Shown here: positions 8,482 to 17,559 of the stretch, in pieces | How the letters are laid out: each line of letters opens with the position of its first letter | Position numbering within the stretch: the first letter of the stretch is position 1 | NCBI GenBank assembly: GCA_963726135.1 | Contig: CAVSBE010000008.1 | Location: forward strand, 1,550,001-1,614,000 | From: Bog-473 sp963726135 | Lineage (GTDB): Bacteria; Actinomycetota; Acidimicrobiia; Acidimicrobiales; RAAP-2 | Direction of reading: 5' to 3' | Length of the DNA: 64,000 bases | Notes under the pieces: model-generated | Told to the model about the DNA's origin: nothing | Seen by the model: only the letters and a program-made list of their open reading frames with translations | Database searches by the model: none | Translations under genes and position numbers: made by a program

Positions 8482-9324
8482 ATGAGTTCGGTGAGCGTGA
8501 TCATCCCCAGTTACAATTACGCCCACTATCTCCCCACCTGTGTCCATAGCGCCCTGGCCGAGTCGACCCCGCAACTACGGGTCGAGATTCTGGTCATCGA
8601 TGACTGTTCGACCGACGACACTCTCGTTGTCGGAGCAAGTTTGGCGGCATCTGATTCGAGGATCGAGTTCCGCCGCCACGACCAGAACCAGGGCCACCTG
8701 GCTACCTATGACGAGGGGCTGCGATGGGCTCAGGGTGATTACTGCATCTTGTTGTCGGCCGACGACCTCATTGTGCCCGGCGCACTGGGACGGGCCGCAG
8801 CCGTGCTCGATGCCTACCCGTCGGTGGGTTTCGCCTACGGTCGGTCGCTTCGATTCACCACCGAGGACGATCGGCCCCCGGCCCGGATCGGGGAACCCCG
8901 AGTCCGGATCTGGGAGGGACGGGAATGGATCGCGCAGCGCTGCCGGAGCGCCACCAACTGCATCTCGTCCCCCGAGGTGGTGGTCCGCACCTCCCTGCAA
9001 CACCGTCTCGGCGGCTACCGCTCCGACCTTCCCCACTCTGGTGACCTCGAGATGTGGCTACGCCTGGCTGCGTATGGGGATGTGGCCTTTCTCGGCAACG
9101 TCGATCAGGCGTATTACCGCATGCACGCCCAGAGCATGGCGAGGACCCGCTTCGCCACCCCCCTGGCCGACTTGCGCCAGCGTAAGGCCGCCTTTGACGC
9201 GCTGTTCGACGAACATGGAAGCTTCATCGCCGACGGCCAGGACCTACGCGGCACGCGCCGGGCGAGCGTTGGCGCGCGAGGCGCTGCGGTCCGCCTGCCA
9301 CGGCATGGACCGTATGCGTATTGA
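8482..9324 (+). CDS. Glycosyltransferase family 2, C-terminus frameshifted
   Basis: GT-A glycosyltransferase: SVSVIIPSYNYAHYLPTC at the start, ILVIDDCSTDDT for the nucleotide pocket and LLSADDLIVPGAL with the DD metal motif. The reading frame is good to about residue 253 (DGQDLRG), after which the sequence becomes arginine/glycine-rich nonsense and stops at 9324. The expected continuation is found in the +2 frame from about 9243 to 9541. A one-base change near 9243-9260 therefore truncates the protein by about 95 residues. Catalytic parts are intact, so the truncated product might still work. A sequencing indel is equally possible. Confidence 0.8.
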   Translation: MSSVSVIIPSYNYAHYLPTCVHSALAESTPQLRVEILVIDDCSTDDTLVVGASLAASDSRIEFRRHDQNQGHLATYDEGLRWAQGDYCILLSADDLIVPGALGRAAAVLDAYPSVGFAYGRSLRFTTEDDRPPARIGEPRVRIWEGREWIAQRCRSATNCISSPEVVVRTSLQHRLGGYRSDLPHSGDLEMWLRLAAYGDVAFLGNVDQAYYRMHAQSMARTRFATPLADLRQRKAAFDALFDEHGSFIADGQDLRGTRRASVGARGAAVRLPRHGPYAY

Positions 9325-9541
9325 CGCGGCGCAGACCGCCGAACTCGAGGCGTTCGCGCGCGATGCGGACCCCTGCGCACATCGCCTCTCCGCCCACCGC
9401 GGGCTGCGCTGGCGACGCGCGGTGCAACGACGACTTGGCTCCCGAGTCCTCAACCGGCTCCCACCGGCCTACCTCACTACCGCAATGCACAAGTTTCAGA
9501 GTTGGCGGTGGTGGCGGCACTGGAACGTACATGGCGTCTGA
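9240..9541 (+). pseudogene. Out-of-frame C-terminal part of the GT2 gene at 8482
   Basis: This stretch reads in the frame two bases ahead of the upstream GT2 gene: ALAREALRSACHGMDRMRID then a basic C-terminus ending WRWWRHWNVHGV at 9541. It looks like the natural tail of that glycosyltransferase (amphipathic helices and a basic end), and its stop overlaps the next gene's ATG at 9531 by 11 bases, as expected of the original operon. It has no ribosome binding site of its own. Confidence 0.65.
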
Positions 9542-10751
9542 GCCGATCGGCGTGGACCGGTCTCGACCCGATGACTGGCTTCGACCTAGGGACTGGAAGG
9601 GTCTCGTCGTGCTGTGCGCGGCCAACAACTGGGATGGCATCAAACTGGCGGACCAGCACATCGCCGAGCACCTCAGTCACCACGCCCCGGTGCTCTATGT
9701 CGACCCACCGATGTCGCACCTGACCCCCCGCAACCATCCCGAGCTGAGAGCCGCGCTGGAACGACCCCGACTTCGTCTGCTCGCCCCGCGCCTCGCTCGC
9801 CTCACACCAGTGGTGCCGCCCAAGGGCCGCCACCACCTGCTGGTGCCGTTCACCGACCCCCTCCTACGACATCTCCTGCGCAGGGTGACACGGGTGCTGG
9901 GCGCCGTGCCGCGCGCGGTGATCGTGACCCAGCCCAGTTGGCCCGCGTTCGGTGCTGCTGGCGAGGAGATCTCGGTCTTCTGGGCTCAGGACGATTTCAC
10001 AGCCGGCGCCGAGCTCATGGGCCTCGATGCCAGCCGGGTCGAACGAGCCGAGCTGGCCGCAGCCCGGGCCTCGGACGTCATGGTTACCTCCAGCCCAGCT
10101 GTGCGTGACCGCTGGGCCGACCTGGGCTACCCCTCGGTCATGATCCCTTTCGGCTGCGATGCCGGTGCCTTCGTCGCCCGCGGGGAGCCCTCGGCACCCG
10201 ATGTGCGCGTGTCTCCGCCGATGGCGGGATTCGTCGGCCATCTCAACGCCCGAACGGACCTGAGACTGCTCGAGGCCGTGGCCCACACAATGTCACTGCT
10301 CCTAGTGGGCCCGATTGCCCCGGAATTCGAGCAGGCACGTGTCGAGCGTCTCCTGGCTCGAGACAACGTCCAGTGGGTTGGGCCTCAGCCTTTTCAAGAT
10401 CTGCCCGCATACCTGTCCACCATCGACGTCGGTCTCGTGCCCTATGACTATGGTGCGTTCAACGTCGGGAGCTTCCCGCTCAAGACCTTGGAGTACCTAG
10501 CCGCGGGCGTCCCGGTGGTGGCCACCGGACTTCCCGCCACCCGGTGGCTCGACACCGAGCTCGTCGTGATCGAGGACGCACCCGACCGCTTCGCCTCGGC
10601 AGCCAGATCCGCGGCCGAGCGCCGACGCGATGCTGTCGCGGTGAGAGCGCGGCGGACATTTGCGGCGCGACACGACTGGGCGACGCGCGCCGAGGAGATC
10701 GCAGAGCTTCTGGACAGCCACGTTCGACCGGCGAGAGACTTCAGGGTCTGA
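9531..10751 (+). CDS. Glycosyltransferase family 4 (GT-B fold)
   Basis: Predicted cytoplasmic GT-B glycosyltransferase. The C-terminal nucleotide-sugar domain shows GFVGHLNARTDLRLLEAVA, then VPYDYGAFNVGSFPLKTLEYLAAGVPVVAT, the E-x7-E type motif region of GT4 enzymes (quoted here in two parts: VPYDYGAFNVGSFPLK and TLEYLAAGVPVVAT). The frame opens at 9321, but ATG at 9531 (MASEPIGVDRS) with GGAA seven bases upstream fits the operon and the normal length of about 406 residues. It overlaps the corrected stop of the GT2 gene. It is last in the plus-strand operon 5905-10751. Confidence 0.86.
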   Translation: MASEPIGVDRSRPDDWLRPRDWKGLVVLCAANNWDGIKLADQHIAEHLSHHAPVLYVDPPMSHLTPRNHPELRAALERPRLRLLAPRLARLTPVVPPKGRHHLLVPFTDPLLRHLLRRVTRVLGAVPRAVIVTQPSWPAFGAAGEEISVFWAQDDFTAGAELMGLDASRVERAELAAARASDVMVTSSPAVRDRWADLGYPSVMIPFGCDAGAFVARGEPSAPDVRVSPPMAGFVGHLNARTDLRLLEAVAHTMSLLLVGPIAPEFEQARVERLLARDNVQWVGPQPFQDLPAYLSTIDVGLVPYDYGAFNVGSFPLKTLEYLAAGVPVVATGLPATRWLDTELVVIEDAPDRFASAARSAAERRRDAVAVRARRTFAARHDWATRAEEIAELLDSHVRPARDFRV

Positions 10752-10972
10752 TTCGTAACGCCAAGCGCAGCGCCGTCGACCGGTTGTGACGCTCGATGCC
10801 GGAGCGAGCCGCAGACAGATGGGACGGCGGTCGGCTCCACCCTGTTCAGTGGAGATCATCGCGGATCTTGTCGCATGCGTACGACGTTGTGGCAGCCATG
10901 CTTCAGGAAGGGGCACGATCCGCAGATGTGGTTGCGAATGGGTTGAACCAAGAATTTCGATCCCGCAGTGGA

Positions 10973-11647
10973 CTATGTTTTCACGGCAATCAGAGATTTC
11001 GTGAATCCGGCGAAGCGTTCGCCAATGACCGCCGAGTCGGGGAAGTATCGCCGCATTTCTGTCTTCGACAAGAGCTCGACCTCCATGGCTAGGGTGACAT
11101 GGGCTGCCTTTCCCTTAGGAGGGTCGGAGAGCTGGTGAGCCCAGCCGAGTGGCCACCTTGCGGATATCGCCGAGCGGGTGGACATTGGTAGGAACTGCAT
11201 CCCAGGGAAGATCCAGTGTGGTTCGATCGGGAAGTAGCGGTACGGCGTTTGGATCCAATGGCGGCTTCCGGAACATTGAACAGTATCTGCGAACTGTTGG
11301 CGTCGATAGTGCCCACCGACGTGCTCCATGACACTGTTGGAGTACACCAGGTCAAACTGTTCTGATCGCAGCTTGTTCGGCGGGGAGCACGCGTCGCCGT
11401 TTATCACCTCGAACCGGTCGAAGCTTTCGGGCTGGTCTTCGATGTTAAGGATGACAACCTGAGCTGGGCATACTGGGGCTGCTGTCCAGTTTGACACCCT
11501 GCCCCCGAGGTCAAGAATCCGCATCTCGGACAGCCTGGGGAACCTCTCACACAGATCCTCCCACCTCCGAGCCCTTGCCCTGGCCGCGAGTGACGATGCA
11601 TTTCCGTCATCGACCAGGTAACGCCTAGTCGAGCTAGCCAACGACAT
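10973..11647 (-). CDS. Class I SAM-dependent methyltransferase
   Basis: Predicted methyltransferase. EMRILDLGGRVSNW is motif I, FDLVYSNSVMEHVGG is the FDLV...S.VMEH motif common in glycan and small-molecule methyltransferases, and a C-terminal beta strand ends the protein with FTKSLIAVKT. The open frame extends to 12031, overlapping the divergent secreted-protein gene, but ATG at 11647 (MSLASSTRRYL) with AAGGGG about nine bases upstream gives a normal 224-residue enzyme. It is a lone minus-strand gene between a glycosyltransferase operon and a secreted glycosidase-like gene, so action on the same glycan is plausible but not shown. Confidence 0.8.
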   Translation of the reverse strand: MSLASSTRRYLVDDGNASSLAARARARRWEDLCERFPRLSEMRILDLGGRVSNWTAAPVCPAQVVILNIEDQPESFDRFEVINGDACSPPNKLRSEQFDLVYSNSVMEHVGGHYRRQQFADTVQCSGSRHWIQTPYRYFPIEPHWIFPGMQFLPMSTRSAISARWPLGWAHQLSDPPKGKAAHVTLAMEVELLSKTEMRRYFPDSAVIGERFAGFTKSLIAVKT

Positions 11648-11789
11648 CCAGTCCAACCCCTTCTGCGTCACATCGCGTCTACGCCCCGGGGGGCCCGACC
11701 AGCTGAGCCGACCAGAATGCAACCGAGGCTCGAAGCTAACAATTATAGCCTGGATCCGTTCAGCTATAGGTCGACGAAGAGAGGGATTT

Positions 11790-14174
11790 GTGACAAGAAC
11801 GCTGCGGTTCATGCTCGCCTTTCTACTGGGTTCGTTCGCGTTGGTCGCGTCGCTCGCCTCCGTAGACAACGCACTTGCAAACTCGGCAGCACCCGCCGGT
11901 TCGGTGTCCACTGCTTCATCCTCATCACATTTCCCCATCGCCGTATGGCTGCAGGACCCCGCCGACACGACCGGCTTCAGGAGCGGCTTCTCGACCCTGG
12001 GTGCTGCGGCCGCGGCCGAGGGCATCAACACGTTCCTTGGGTTCTACGACTGGCCGGCGGCGTTCGGGGTGGACAACTCGAGCGGCGGACAAGGGGCGCA
12101 GTTCCAAGCGGCCTGCAATGCGGGCGAGCACGTGATCGCTGGCGGCGACCCCTCGTCGAACACGTCGGCCGAATCGGTCGCCTCTGTCGACAAGATCGCG
12201 TCCAGTGAGACGCAGGCCGGCACCGGAAGATCCTGCACGGACTTCCTCGCTGGCTACAACTGGGACGACGAGCCGGCCGAGTGCTCGGCCAACGTTGCCG
12301 CCCAGGTGGCGGCCGTGCACGCCGACGATCCCACCCGCGCCACAGTGGACAACATGGCGGGCTGGGTGACCTGGGGCGATTCGGGCTGTGACTCGACCGC
12401 CAATGCGGCATTCGCCGCTCCCTCATACCCCTCCTCGGACGACTACCACAACACCGACCCGTGGAACGCCGACAACTGCAAGGCGGCTGCGCACGTCTCG
12501 TCGAGCCCGTGGGCCGACTGCTCGTGGCTCTACGGCTATCAAGGAGCGATGCAGACGTCCCTCGCCGGTGGCAAGCCGACCTGGGAGTTCATCGAGACCG
12601 GCACCGACGAGCTGGGCTTCTCCAGCCAGAACGGGAGCTCGTGCAACACGACGACGAACGTCTGCTCCAATGGCAACGAGTACAACGCGACGGCACCCCA
12701 GGTCAACGCCGACGCCTGGGCCGCCATCCTCAACGGCGTCGATGGCATCGAGTGGTTCTGCCACGGGACCGCCCAGGGGCAAAACCTGAGCGACTCGGAC
12801 TGCATGGGGGGCAACGGCTCGGCGTCCAACGCCATCTTCTCGAACCTCAAGTACATCGACGGTTCGATCCAGAGCTATGCCCCGGAGCTCTTGAGCTCCA
12901 CGCAGGGCTCCTGCACGATGCAGCCGAGCAGCTCTTCAAACATCGACAAGGCGCTCCTCACCTCGTGCTCGGGTGGCGATCTCTCCATGAACTCGAGCAG
13001 CTCGACCGAGCCGATCATGGGCATGACCAAGATCGTCAACGGGACCACGTATCTCTTCGTCGAGGCGGACCGGGCCAACGGCACGACGACCGGGACCTAC
13101 AGCGTCTCGGGCGCCGCCAGCCAGACGGCAACGCTGGTCTACGACTCGGCTGCCCACTACGACCCAGCCGCCTCCGAGCAGGGCGACACGTTCACGCTCA
13201 ACGGTTCGGGCAGCTTCTCGGACTCGCTCACAGGTGACACGGGAGCGGGGTCAAATGCCTACGGTGCCGGGGCCAATGGCTATCAGGTGAAGATCTACGC
13301 CATAGGCAACACGACCAGTGGATCGACCACGACGACGAGTTCGACCGCGCCTTCTGCATCGGGCTACTGGCTCGTCGCGTCAGACGGAGGGACCTTCGCC
13401 TTCGGCGGCGCAGGGTTCTTCGGCTCCATTGGCGGCCACCACCTGAACGCGCCCATCGTGGGCATGGTGTGGGATCCGCACGACGGTGGGTACATCGAGG
13501 TGGCCTCCGACGGCGGGCTCTTCTCCTTTGCGCCACCCGGTGTCACCCCTGACTTCGTCGGCTCCATGGGAGGACAGCACCTGAACGCTCCCATCGTGGG
13601 CATGGTGTGGGATCCGCACGACGGAGGGTACATCGAGGTGGCCTCCGACGGCGGGCTCTTCTCCTTTGCGCCACCCGGTGTCACCCCTGACTTCGTCGGC
13701 TCCATGGGAGGACAGCACCTGAACGCTCCCATCGTGGGCATGGTGTGGGATCCGCACGACGGAGGGTACATCGAGGTGGCCTCCGACGGTGGGCTCTTCT
13801 CCTTTGCGCCACCCGGTGTCACCCCTGACTTCGTCGGCTCCATGGGAGGACAGCACCTGAACGCGCCCATCGTGGGCATGGTGTGGGATCCGCACGACGG
13901 TGGGTACATCGAGGTGGCCTCCGACGGCGGGCTCTTCTCCTTTGCGCCACCCGGTGTCACCCCTGACTTCGTCGGCTCCATGGGAGGACAGCACCTGAAC
14001 GCTCCCATCGTGGGCATGGTGTGGGATCCGCACGACGGAGGGTACATCGAGGTGGCCTCCGACGGTGGGCTCTTCTCCTTTGCGCCACCCGGTGTCACCC
14101 CTGACTTCGTCGGCTCCATGGGAGGACAGCACCTGAACGCTCCCATCGTGGGCATGGTGCAGACAACTCAATAG
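11790..14174 (+). CDS. Secreted glycoside-hydrolase-like protein with GYW-type repeats
   Basis: Extracellular protein of 794 residues. It starts at GTG 11790 with a signal peptide (MTRTLRFMLAFLLGSFALVA, cleavage near ALANSAA). Residues about 45-420 resemble a TIM-barrel glycoside hydrolase: FPIAVWLQDP, FLGFYDWPAAF, LAGYNWDDEPAE and NGVDGIEWFCHG look like barrel strands, with possible acid residues in DDEPAE and EWF. A serine/threonine linker follows, and the C-terminus has a GYWLVASDGGTFAFG repeat then five nearly identical 46-residue repeats. The last unit breaks off as VGMVQTTQ. Serine, asparagine and paired cysteines suit an exported protein. The hydrolase family is not recognised with certainty. 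Confidence 0.75.
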   Translation: MTRTLRFMLAFLLGSFALVASLASVDNALANSAAPAGSVSTASSSSHFPIAVWLQDPADTTGFRSGFSTLGAAAAAEGINTFLGFYDWPAAFGVDNSSGGQGAQFQAACNAGEHVIAGGDPSSNTSAESVASVDKIASSETQAGTGRSCTDFLAGYNWDDEPAECSANVAAQVAAVHADDPTRATVDNMAGWVTWGDSGCDSTANAAFAAPSYPSSDDYHNTDPWNADNCKAAAHVSSSPWADCSWLYGYQGAMQTSLAGGKPTWEFIETGTDELGFSSQNGSSCNTTTNVCSNGNEYNATAPQVNADAWAAILNGVDGIEWFCHGTAQGQNLSDSDCMGGNGSASNAIFSNLKYIDGSIQSYAPELLSSTQGSCTMQPSSSSNIDKALLTSCSGGDLSMNSSSSTEPIMGMTKIVNGTTYLFVEADRANGTTTGTYSVSGAASQTATLVYDSAAHYDPAASEQGDTFTLNGSGSFSDSLTGDTGAGSNAYGAGANGYQVKIYAIGNTTSGSTTTTSSTAPSASGYWLVASDGGTFAFGGAGFFGSIGGHHLNAPIVGMVWDPHDGGYIEVASDGGLFSFAPPGVTPDFVGSMGGQHLNAPIVGMVWDPHDGGYIEVASDGGLFSFAPPGVTPDFVGSMGGQHLNAPIVGMVWDPHDGGYIEVASDGGLFSFAPPGVTPDFVGSMGGQHLNAPIVGMVWDPHDGGYIEVASDGGLFSFAPPGVTPDFVGSMGGQHLNAPIVGMVWDPHDGGYIEVASDGGLFSFAPPGVTPDFVGSMGGQHLNAPIVGMVQTTQ
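13473..14159 (+). repeat. Five tandem 138-bp coding repeats
   Basis: Copies begin at 13473, 13611, 13749, 13887 and 14025, exactly 138 bp apart (46 codons, WDPHDGGYIEVASDGGLFSF onwards). They differ only at a few synonymous positions, which alternate between units (GCG/GCT, GGT/GGA, GGC/GGT). Near identity at the DNA level indicates recent amplification by slippage or unequal crossover. An assembler could easily collapse or expand this array. Confidence 0.95.
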
Positions 14175-14612
14175 CTCTTACACCTTCCAAGATTGCTCAT
14201 GCCAATACGTACTCACGGTGACCTCGCCAAAGGGTCTGGCCAATGGGCCGCGAGTCCGAGCCAGTCGGTCTTGCCAGTCGATGAGCTAGGCGGTGCCAAG
14301 CACGGCAACAACCAGGCGGCGCTGGGCGCGTCGAGTCGGGTTCGGAGCCCGATATTCCACAGAGTCGGGAGTGGTTGAAGGTCCGGATGCTGTCGCAACA
14401 GGCGCACCACCACCCTGGACTCGGGGCCCAGACGCAGGGCTTCTGCTGGGGTCGAGCAATGTCTATGGGCGCCTTGATGTCGGAGCCTACGTCTAGGTCA
14501 ACGGGCGGCGCTCCACCGGCCGACACAGTTGGTGAACGTTCGACGCATCGAGGATGGTTGAGGGTACGCGATTGCAGGCCAACAGGAGAACGTCACTGTG
14601 CCTCGTTGCCCG
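14175..14612. other. Intergenic gap, 438 bp
   Basis: This lies between convergent ends of the secreted repeat protein and the ECF sigma gene. Short open frames on both strands have no family features or usable starts. No clear terminator hairpin with a T tract was found. Confidence 0.5.
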
Positions 14613-15239
14613 CTAACCCGTTGACGGGATTTGGCTGAGCTCCATATCGGCCAGCAATTGCCGCAGGTGTTCCAGACAGCGTCCCCTGGTTGGTCCGATG
14701 CTGCCGATCGGCATGTTCAACAGTTCGCCAATCTCCTTGTACGGCAGATTGTCATCTCCCATCAACAAGCCAAGTAGACGCTGGCAGCGCAGCGGTAGCC
14801 GCTCGCCCGCTATTCGCAATGCTCGCACCTGCTCCTCCCTCAAGAGGTCGGCATCGAGGGGATCAGCTTTGTCGTCCGCAATGAGGTACATCGCGTCAGT
14901 CGCAGGAAGGGGAGCCTGTCGGGTCGCGATCCTCAGGCTCTCGCGTCGCGACGTGGTTGCCAGCCACGCACCGATACGCTCCGGCTGCTCAATGCGGTCG
15001 ATGTTCTCCACGAGGCGCAGCCATGTGGTTTGACCCACTTCTGCCACGTCGGCGTCAGACAATCTGCACCGCCTGGCGACCGCCGTCACCAATCCGCCGA
15101 ATCGTTCGATCAGAGTCTCCCAGGCTGCGCTCGTTCCGGCCCGAGCCTGTACTACAACCCGAACGAGATCGTCATTTTCGGCTGACGCCTTCATCGTAGG
15201 CTCGTAGAGATCAGCGTCCGCCACTCGGTTGATCGCCAC
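14613..15239 (-). CDS. ECF-type RNA polymerase sigma factor
   Basis: Sigma-70 family regulator, extracytoplasmic-function type, 208 residues. The sigma2 region spans about residues 38-105 (WETLIERFGGLVTAVARRC, TTWLRLVENIDRI, WLATTSRRESLR) and the sigma4 helix-turn-helix about 145-195 (LPYKEIGELLNMPIGSIGPT, RGRCLEHLRQLL). The start is GTG at 15239, with a strong GGAGG eight bases upstream. No anti-sigma gene is next to it. Its position beside the polyprenyl glycosylphosphotransferase and the secreted repeat protein suggests control of envelope glycan genes, but no target promoter is visible. Confidence 0.9.
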   Translation of the reverse strand: MAINRVADADLYEPTMKASAENDDLVRVVVQARAGTSAAWETLIERFGGLVTAVARRCRLSDADVAEVGQTTWLRLVENIDRIEQPERIGAWLATTSRRESLRIATRQAPLPATDAMYLIADDKADPLDADLLREEQVRALRIAGERLPLRCQRLLGLLMGDDNLPYKEIGELLNMPIGSIGPTRGRCLEHLRQLLADMELSQIPSTG

Positions 15240-15608
15240 CGAAATCCCTCCAGAACCCTCGGCCGGCCGAGACTTACGGCTGTTCGCCGATGCAGCGCAA
15301 TCCCCGACCGGATTGTCACCCCCATAGTCCCTAAAAAATCGGGACCCGTCATCCCCTTTATTGGGGAACAGCGCAGGAAACTTGGGCGTGCCCTACTCGT
15401 CTCACGATGGCACGGCACACCGCGGCAGGCAGTAGCAGTGATGGCTCCCCATTGCGGCGCGCAACTCCAGACGGTGCGGTCAACGTTATCTGCGAGGCTG
15501 CGGTCCGCCTAGAGTGACATGGCAGCCACGTTCGACACATTTGCCATTTCCCCGGCTGGCGAGAACCGACACCATTGGCGGCGGCTCGGGACTAGACGGT
15601 TGCCGCTG
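15240..15608. other. Intergenic gap, 369 bp, upstream of the ECF sigma gene
   Basis: It contains the promoter region of the sigma gene and the 3' side of the glycosylphosphotransferase gene. A short palindrome, CCCCTTTATTGGGG, lies near 15354-15367 and may be an operator or weak hairpin. Nothing else could be supported. Confidence 0.45.
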
Positions 15609-17261
15609 TTATCGAGCCTGGGATGGTGCCTTTTGGGGTTTCCACATTCGCCGGCAGATATTCATGGCGCGCGCGATCACGATAGGTACGGTCGCCACAA
15701 GGATCCAGAGGTCGAGTCCGATCGACAGGTTGTCGACGTACAGGAGATCGAGCCTCCGATAGGCATGAAACGACGGGTTGTCTCGTGCTTCGATCTGCCA
15801 GAGTCCGGTCACACCTGGTTTGACTGCGTGCCGACGCATCAGTTCGAGGTCGAATTGGGCAACCTCCTCCGGGAGGGCAGGTCGCGGTCCCACCAAGCTC
15901 ATTGTCCCAGCGAGAACGTTGAAGAGCTGCGGTATCTCGTCGATACTCAGTCCGCGTAAGACGGCGCCGACCCTGGTCACCCGTGGATCGTGGGCCGCCT
16001 TGAAAAGTGGGCCACTCGTGCGTTCGTTGAGCTCCGAAAGGTCGACATCGGGGTCGGGACGCAGGGTCATGGTTCGCAGCTTGTAGACCACGAAGGGTCG
16101 CTCGTTCAACCCGATCCTGTCCTGTCGGTAAAGGGCGGGCCCACCGTCCTCGAGTCGGATGGCAATCGAAGCCAGGAGAAGGACCGGTGCTGAGATCAGA
16201 AGTCCGATTGCTGCTCCGAGGATGTCGACGGTTCGTTTAGCTGCGAATTGCCACATAGAGCGTTGTCCAGGTTCGACGTACAAGAACGCTTCGCCACTTA
16301 TTGGAACCTGACGGACCCGGCGCGTCCCTAGCCCCCGAAAGCCAGGGCAGACGTGCACATGCAAGCCGTGTGCCGAGGCGAGCTTGATCGCATGATGTAC
16401 ATCGGCTCCGGAGAGCGCGTTCGCCACCACAAGAACACCGCTGGCGTCAGTCTGTCTGGCGATATCGGGAAGCTGCTCGATTGCGCTGCCGCTGGGAAGA
16501 TCAGTCCAGTTCGAATGGAGTCGGGAATTGCCGATGATCCCCCGCACCTCGTATCCGAGCTCTGGCTCAGATTGCAGCATGGTACATATGGCGACGGCAT
16601 CTTCGTTGGTCCCGATCATCACGATCCCTCGGATGTAGCGTCCCAGTGCCCGTTGGGAACGAAGCCAGAGGCGGAACACCCAACGCAGTGACATCAAGGC
16701 AAGAATGCATACCGCGGCAGCGGTGATGGCCGCGCTGTAGCTACGGTTTCCGTCGCCCCGGAGCAACTCAAGAGTGGCTGCGCCCACCAATGCAGCAATA
16801 GCAACCCGAGCCAGCTCCTGCCCGCGGCGGGCACACACCCGCGATCTGTACAGCCTGAGCAGCTGCATGGCGGCCAGCGTGACGACGGTAGCTGCAAGTG
16901 CAGCGCCCCACCGACGACCGGCTGTGGTGGCGGGCACGTTGATCGTGCCCAAGAGCAGCCAGGTACCGAGCGCGGCAGCAGCATCAACGATCAGCAGGCG
17001 GGCTCGCAGCCCACTGCTCCCACTTCGAGCAATCGCCGAGTCGCAAGCGGTGCCCTGCGCCATCTCGGGAGGATGGACAACTGACTCGACCTGGGGAGGG
17101 TGGTGTGCCCCGAACCCCACTTCGTAGAGTCGGTGGGGAACGCTCGTCTGCGTCTGCTCGACCGCGGGGGTCCACGATTCCGTGCGTACCTCTGACGACA
17201 CAACTGCCGCTCCCGAGCCGACATCTCGGATCGCACCGTTCGTTCCGTTTGTTGCGGTCAT
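15609..17261 (-). CDS. Exopolysaccharide polyprenyl glycosylphosphotransferase (WbaP/CpsE type)
   Basis: Initiating enzyme that moves a sugar-1-phosphate from a nucleotide sugar to undecaprenyl phosphate. Hydrophobic helices lie at about residues 85-200, a Rossmann-like CoA-binding domain at about 205-325 (IRGIVMIGTNEDAVAIC), and the catalytic bacterial sugar transferase domain from about 345: KRTVDILGAAIGLLISAPVL, DRIGLNERPFVVYKLRTM, LSIDEIPQLFNVLAGTMSLV then GPRPALP, and VKPGVTGLWQIEAR. All family motifs are present, with normal length (550). The first 80 residues are variable and the start (ATG 17261) lacks a clear Shine-Dalgarno site. It probably starts the glycan made by the surrounding genes. 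Confidence 0.93.
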   Translation of the reverse strand: MTATNGTNGAIRDVGSGAAVVSSEVRTESWTPAVEQTQTSVPHRLYEVGFGAHHPPQVESVVHPPEMAQGTACDSAIARSGSSGLRARLLIVDAAAALGTWLLLGTINVPATTAGRRWGAALAATVVTLAAMQLLRLYRSRVCARRGQELARVAIAALVGAATLELLRGDGNRSYSAAITAAAVCILALMSLRWVFRLWLRSQRALGRYIRGIVMIGTNEDAVAICTMLQSEPELGYEVRGIIGNSRLHSNWTDLPSGSAIEQLPDIARQTDASGVLVVANALSGADVHHAIKLASAHGLHVHVCPGFRGLGTRRVRQVPISGEAFLYVEPGQRSMWQFAAKRTVDILGAAIGLLISAPVLLLASIAIRLEDGGPALYRQDRIGLNERPFVVYKLRTMTLRPDPDVDLSELNERTSGPLFKAAHDPRVTRVGAVLRGLSIDEIPQLFNVLAGTMSLVGPRPALPEEVAQFDLELMRRHAVKPGVTGLWQIEARDNPSFHAYRRLDLLYVDNLSIGLDLWILVATVPIVIARAMNICRRMWKPQKAPSQAR

Positions 17262-17559
17262 TTTCTTGGGAACCGGCTCGACGGGAATGGGCCTACGACA
17301 CGCTCGGGACCAGCTCCCAGCGGACGAAGCAGCCCATGGCCGCCACGTGCGCTACCTGCTCGCCGTAAGGAGTTGACCGATACCCGTTGCGTACCTTGTC
17401 CGAGAGGCAACACAGGCGTTCTGATACGTAACGCGGTCAGGTATGAGACCCGGGAGATTTGTCACAAAGTTGTCCTTTCCGAGTTCGAGGTATTGTCACC
17501 GTTACACGCGGCTCTACCACAGGCATAGTCGTCGGCCTTCTGAACGGGGGATTACAAAC

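Noticed and set aside
8482..9541. Programmed ribosomal frameshifting in the GT2 gene
   Set aside because: No slippery heptamer followed by a hairpin is visible at the break, and other genes here have similar one-base breaks, so error or mutation is simpler.
10973..12031. Full 352-codon frame of the methyltransferase
   Set aside because: The N-terminal 128 codons overlap the divergent secreted-protein gene and have no domain features; ATG 11647 has a good ribosome site.
13473..14159. Regular repeats considered as a CRISPR array
   Set aside because: The units are 138 bp, coding and without variable spacers; no cas genes are present.
13364..14171. Two long minus-strand ORFs of 263 codons across the 138-bp repeats
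   Set aside because: They are mirror frames of a repeat whose length is a multiple of three; every frame stays open once one unit is open. The plus frame has the signal peptide and domain context.
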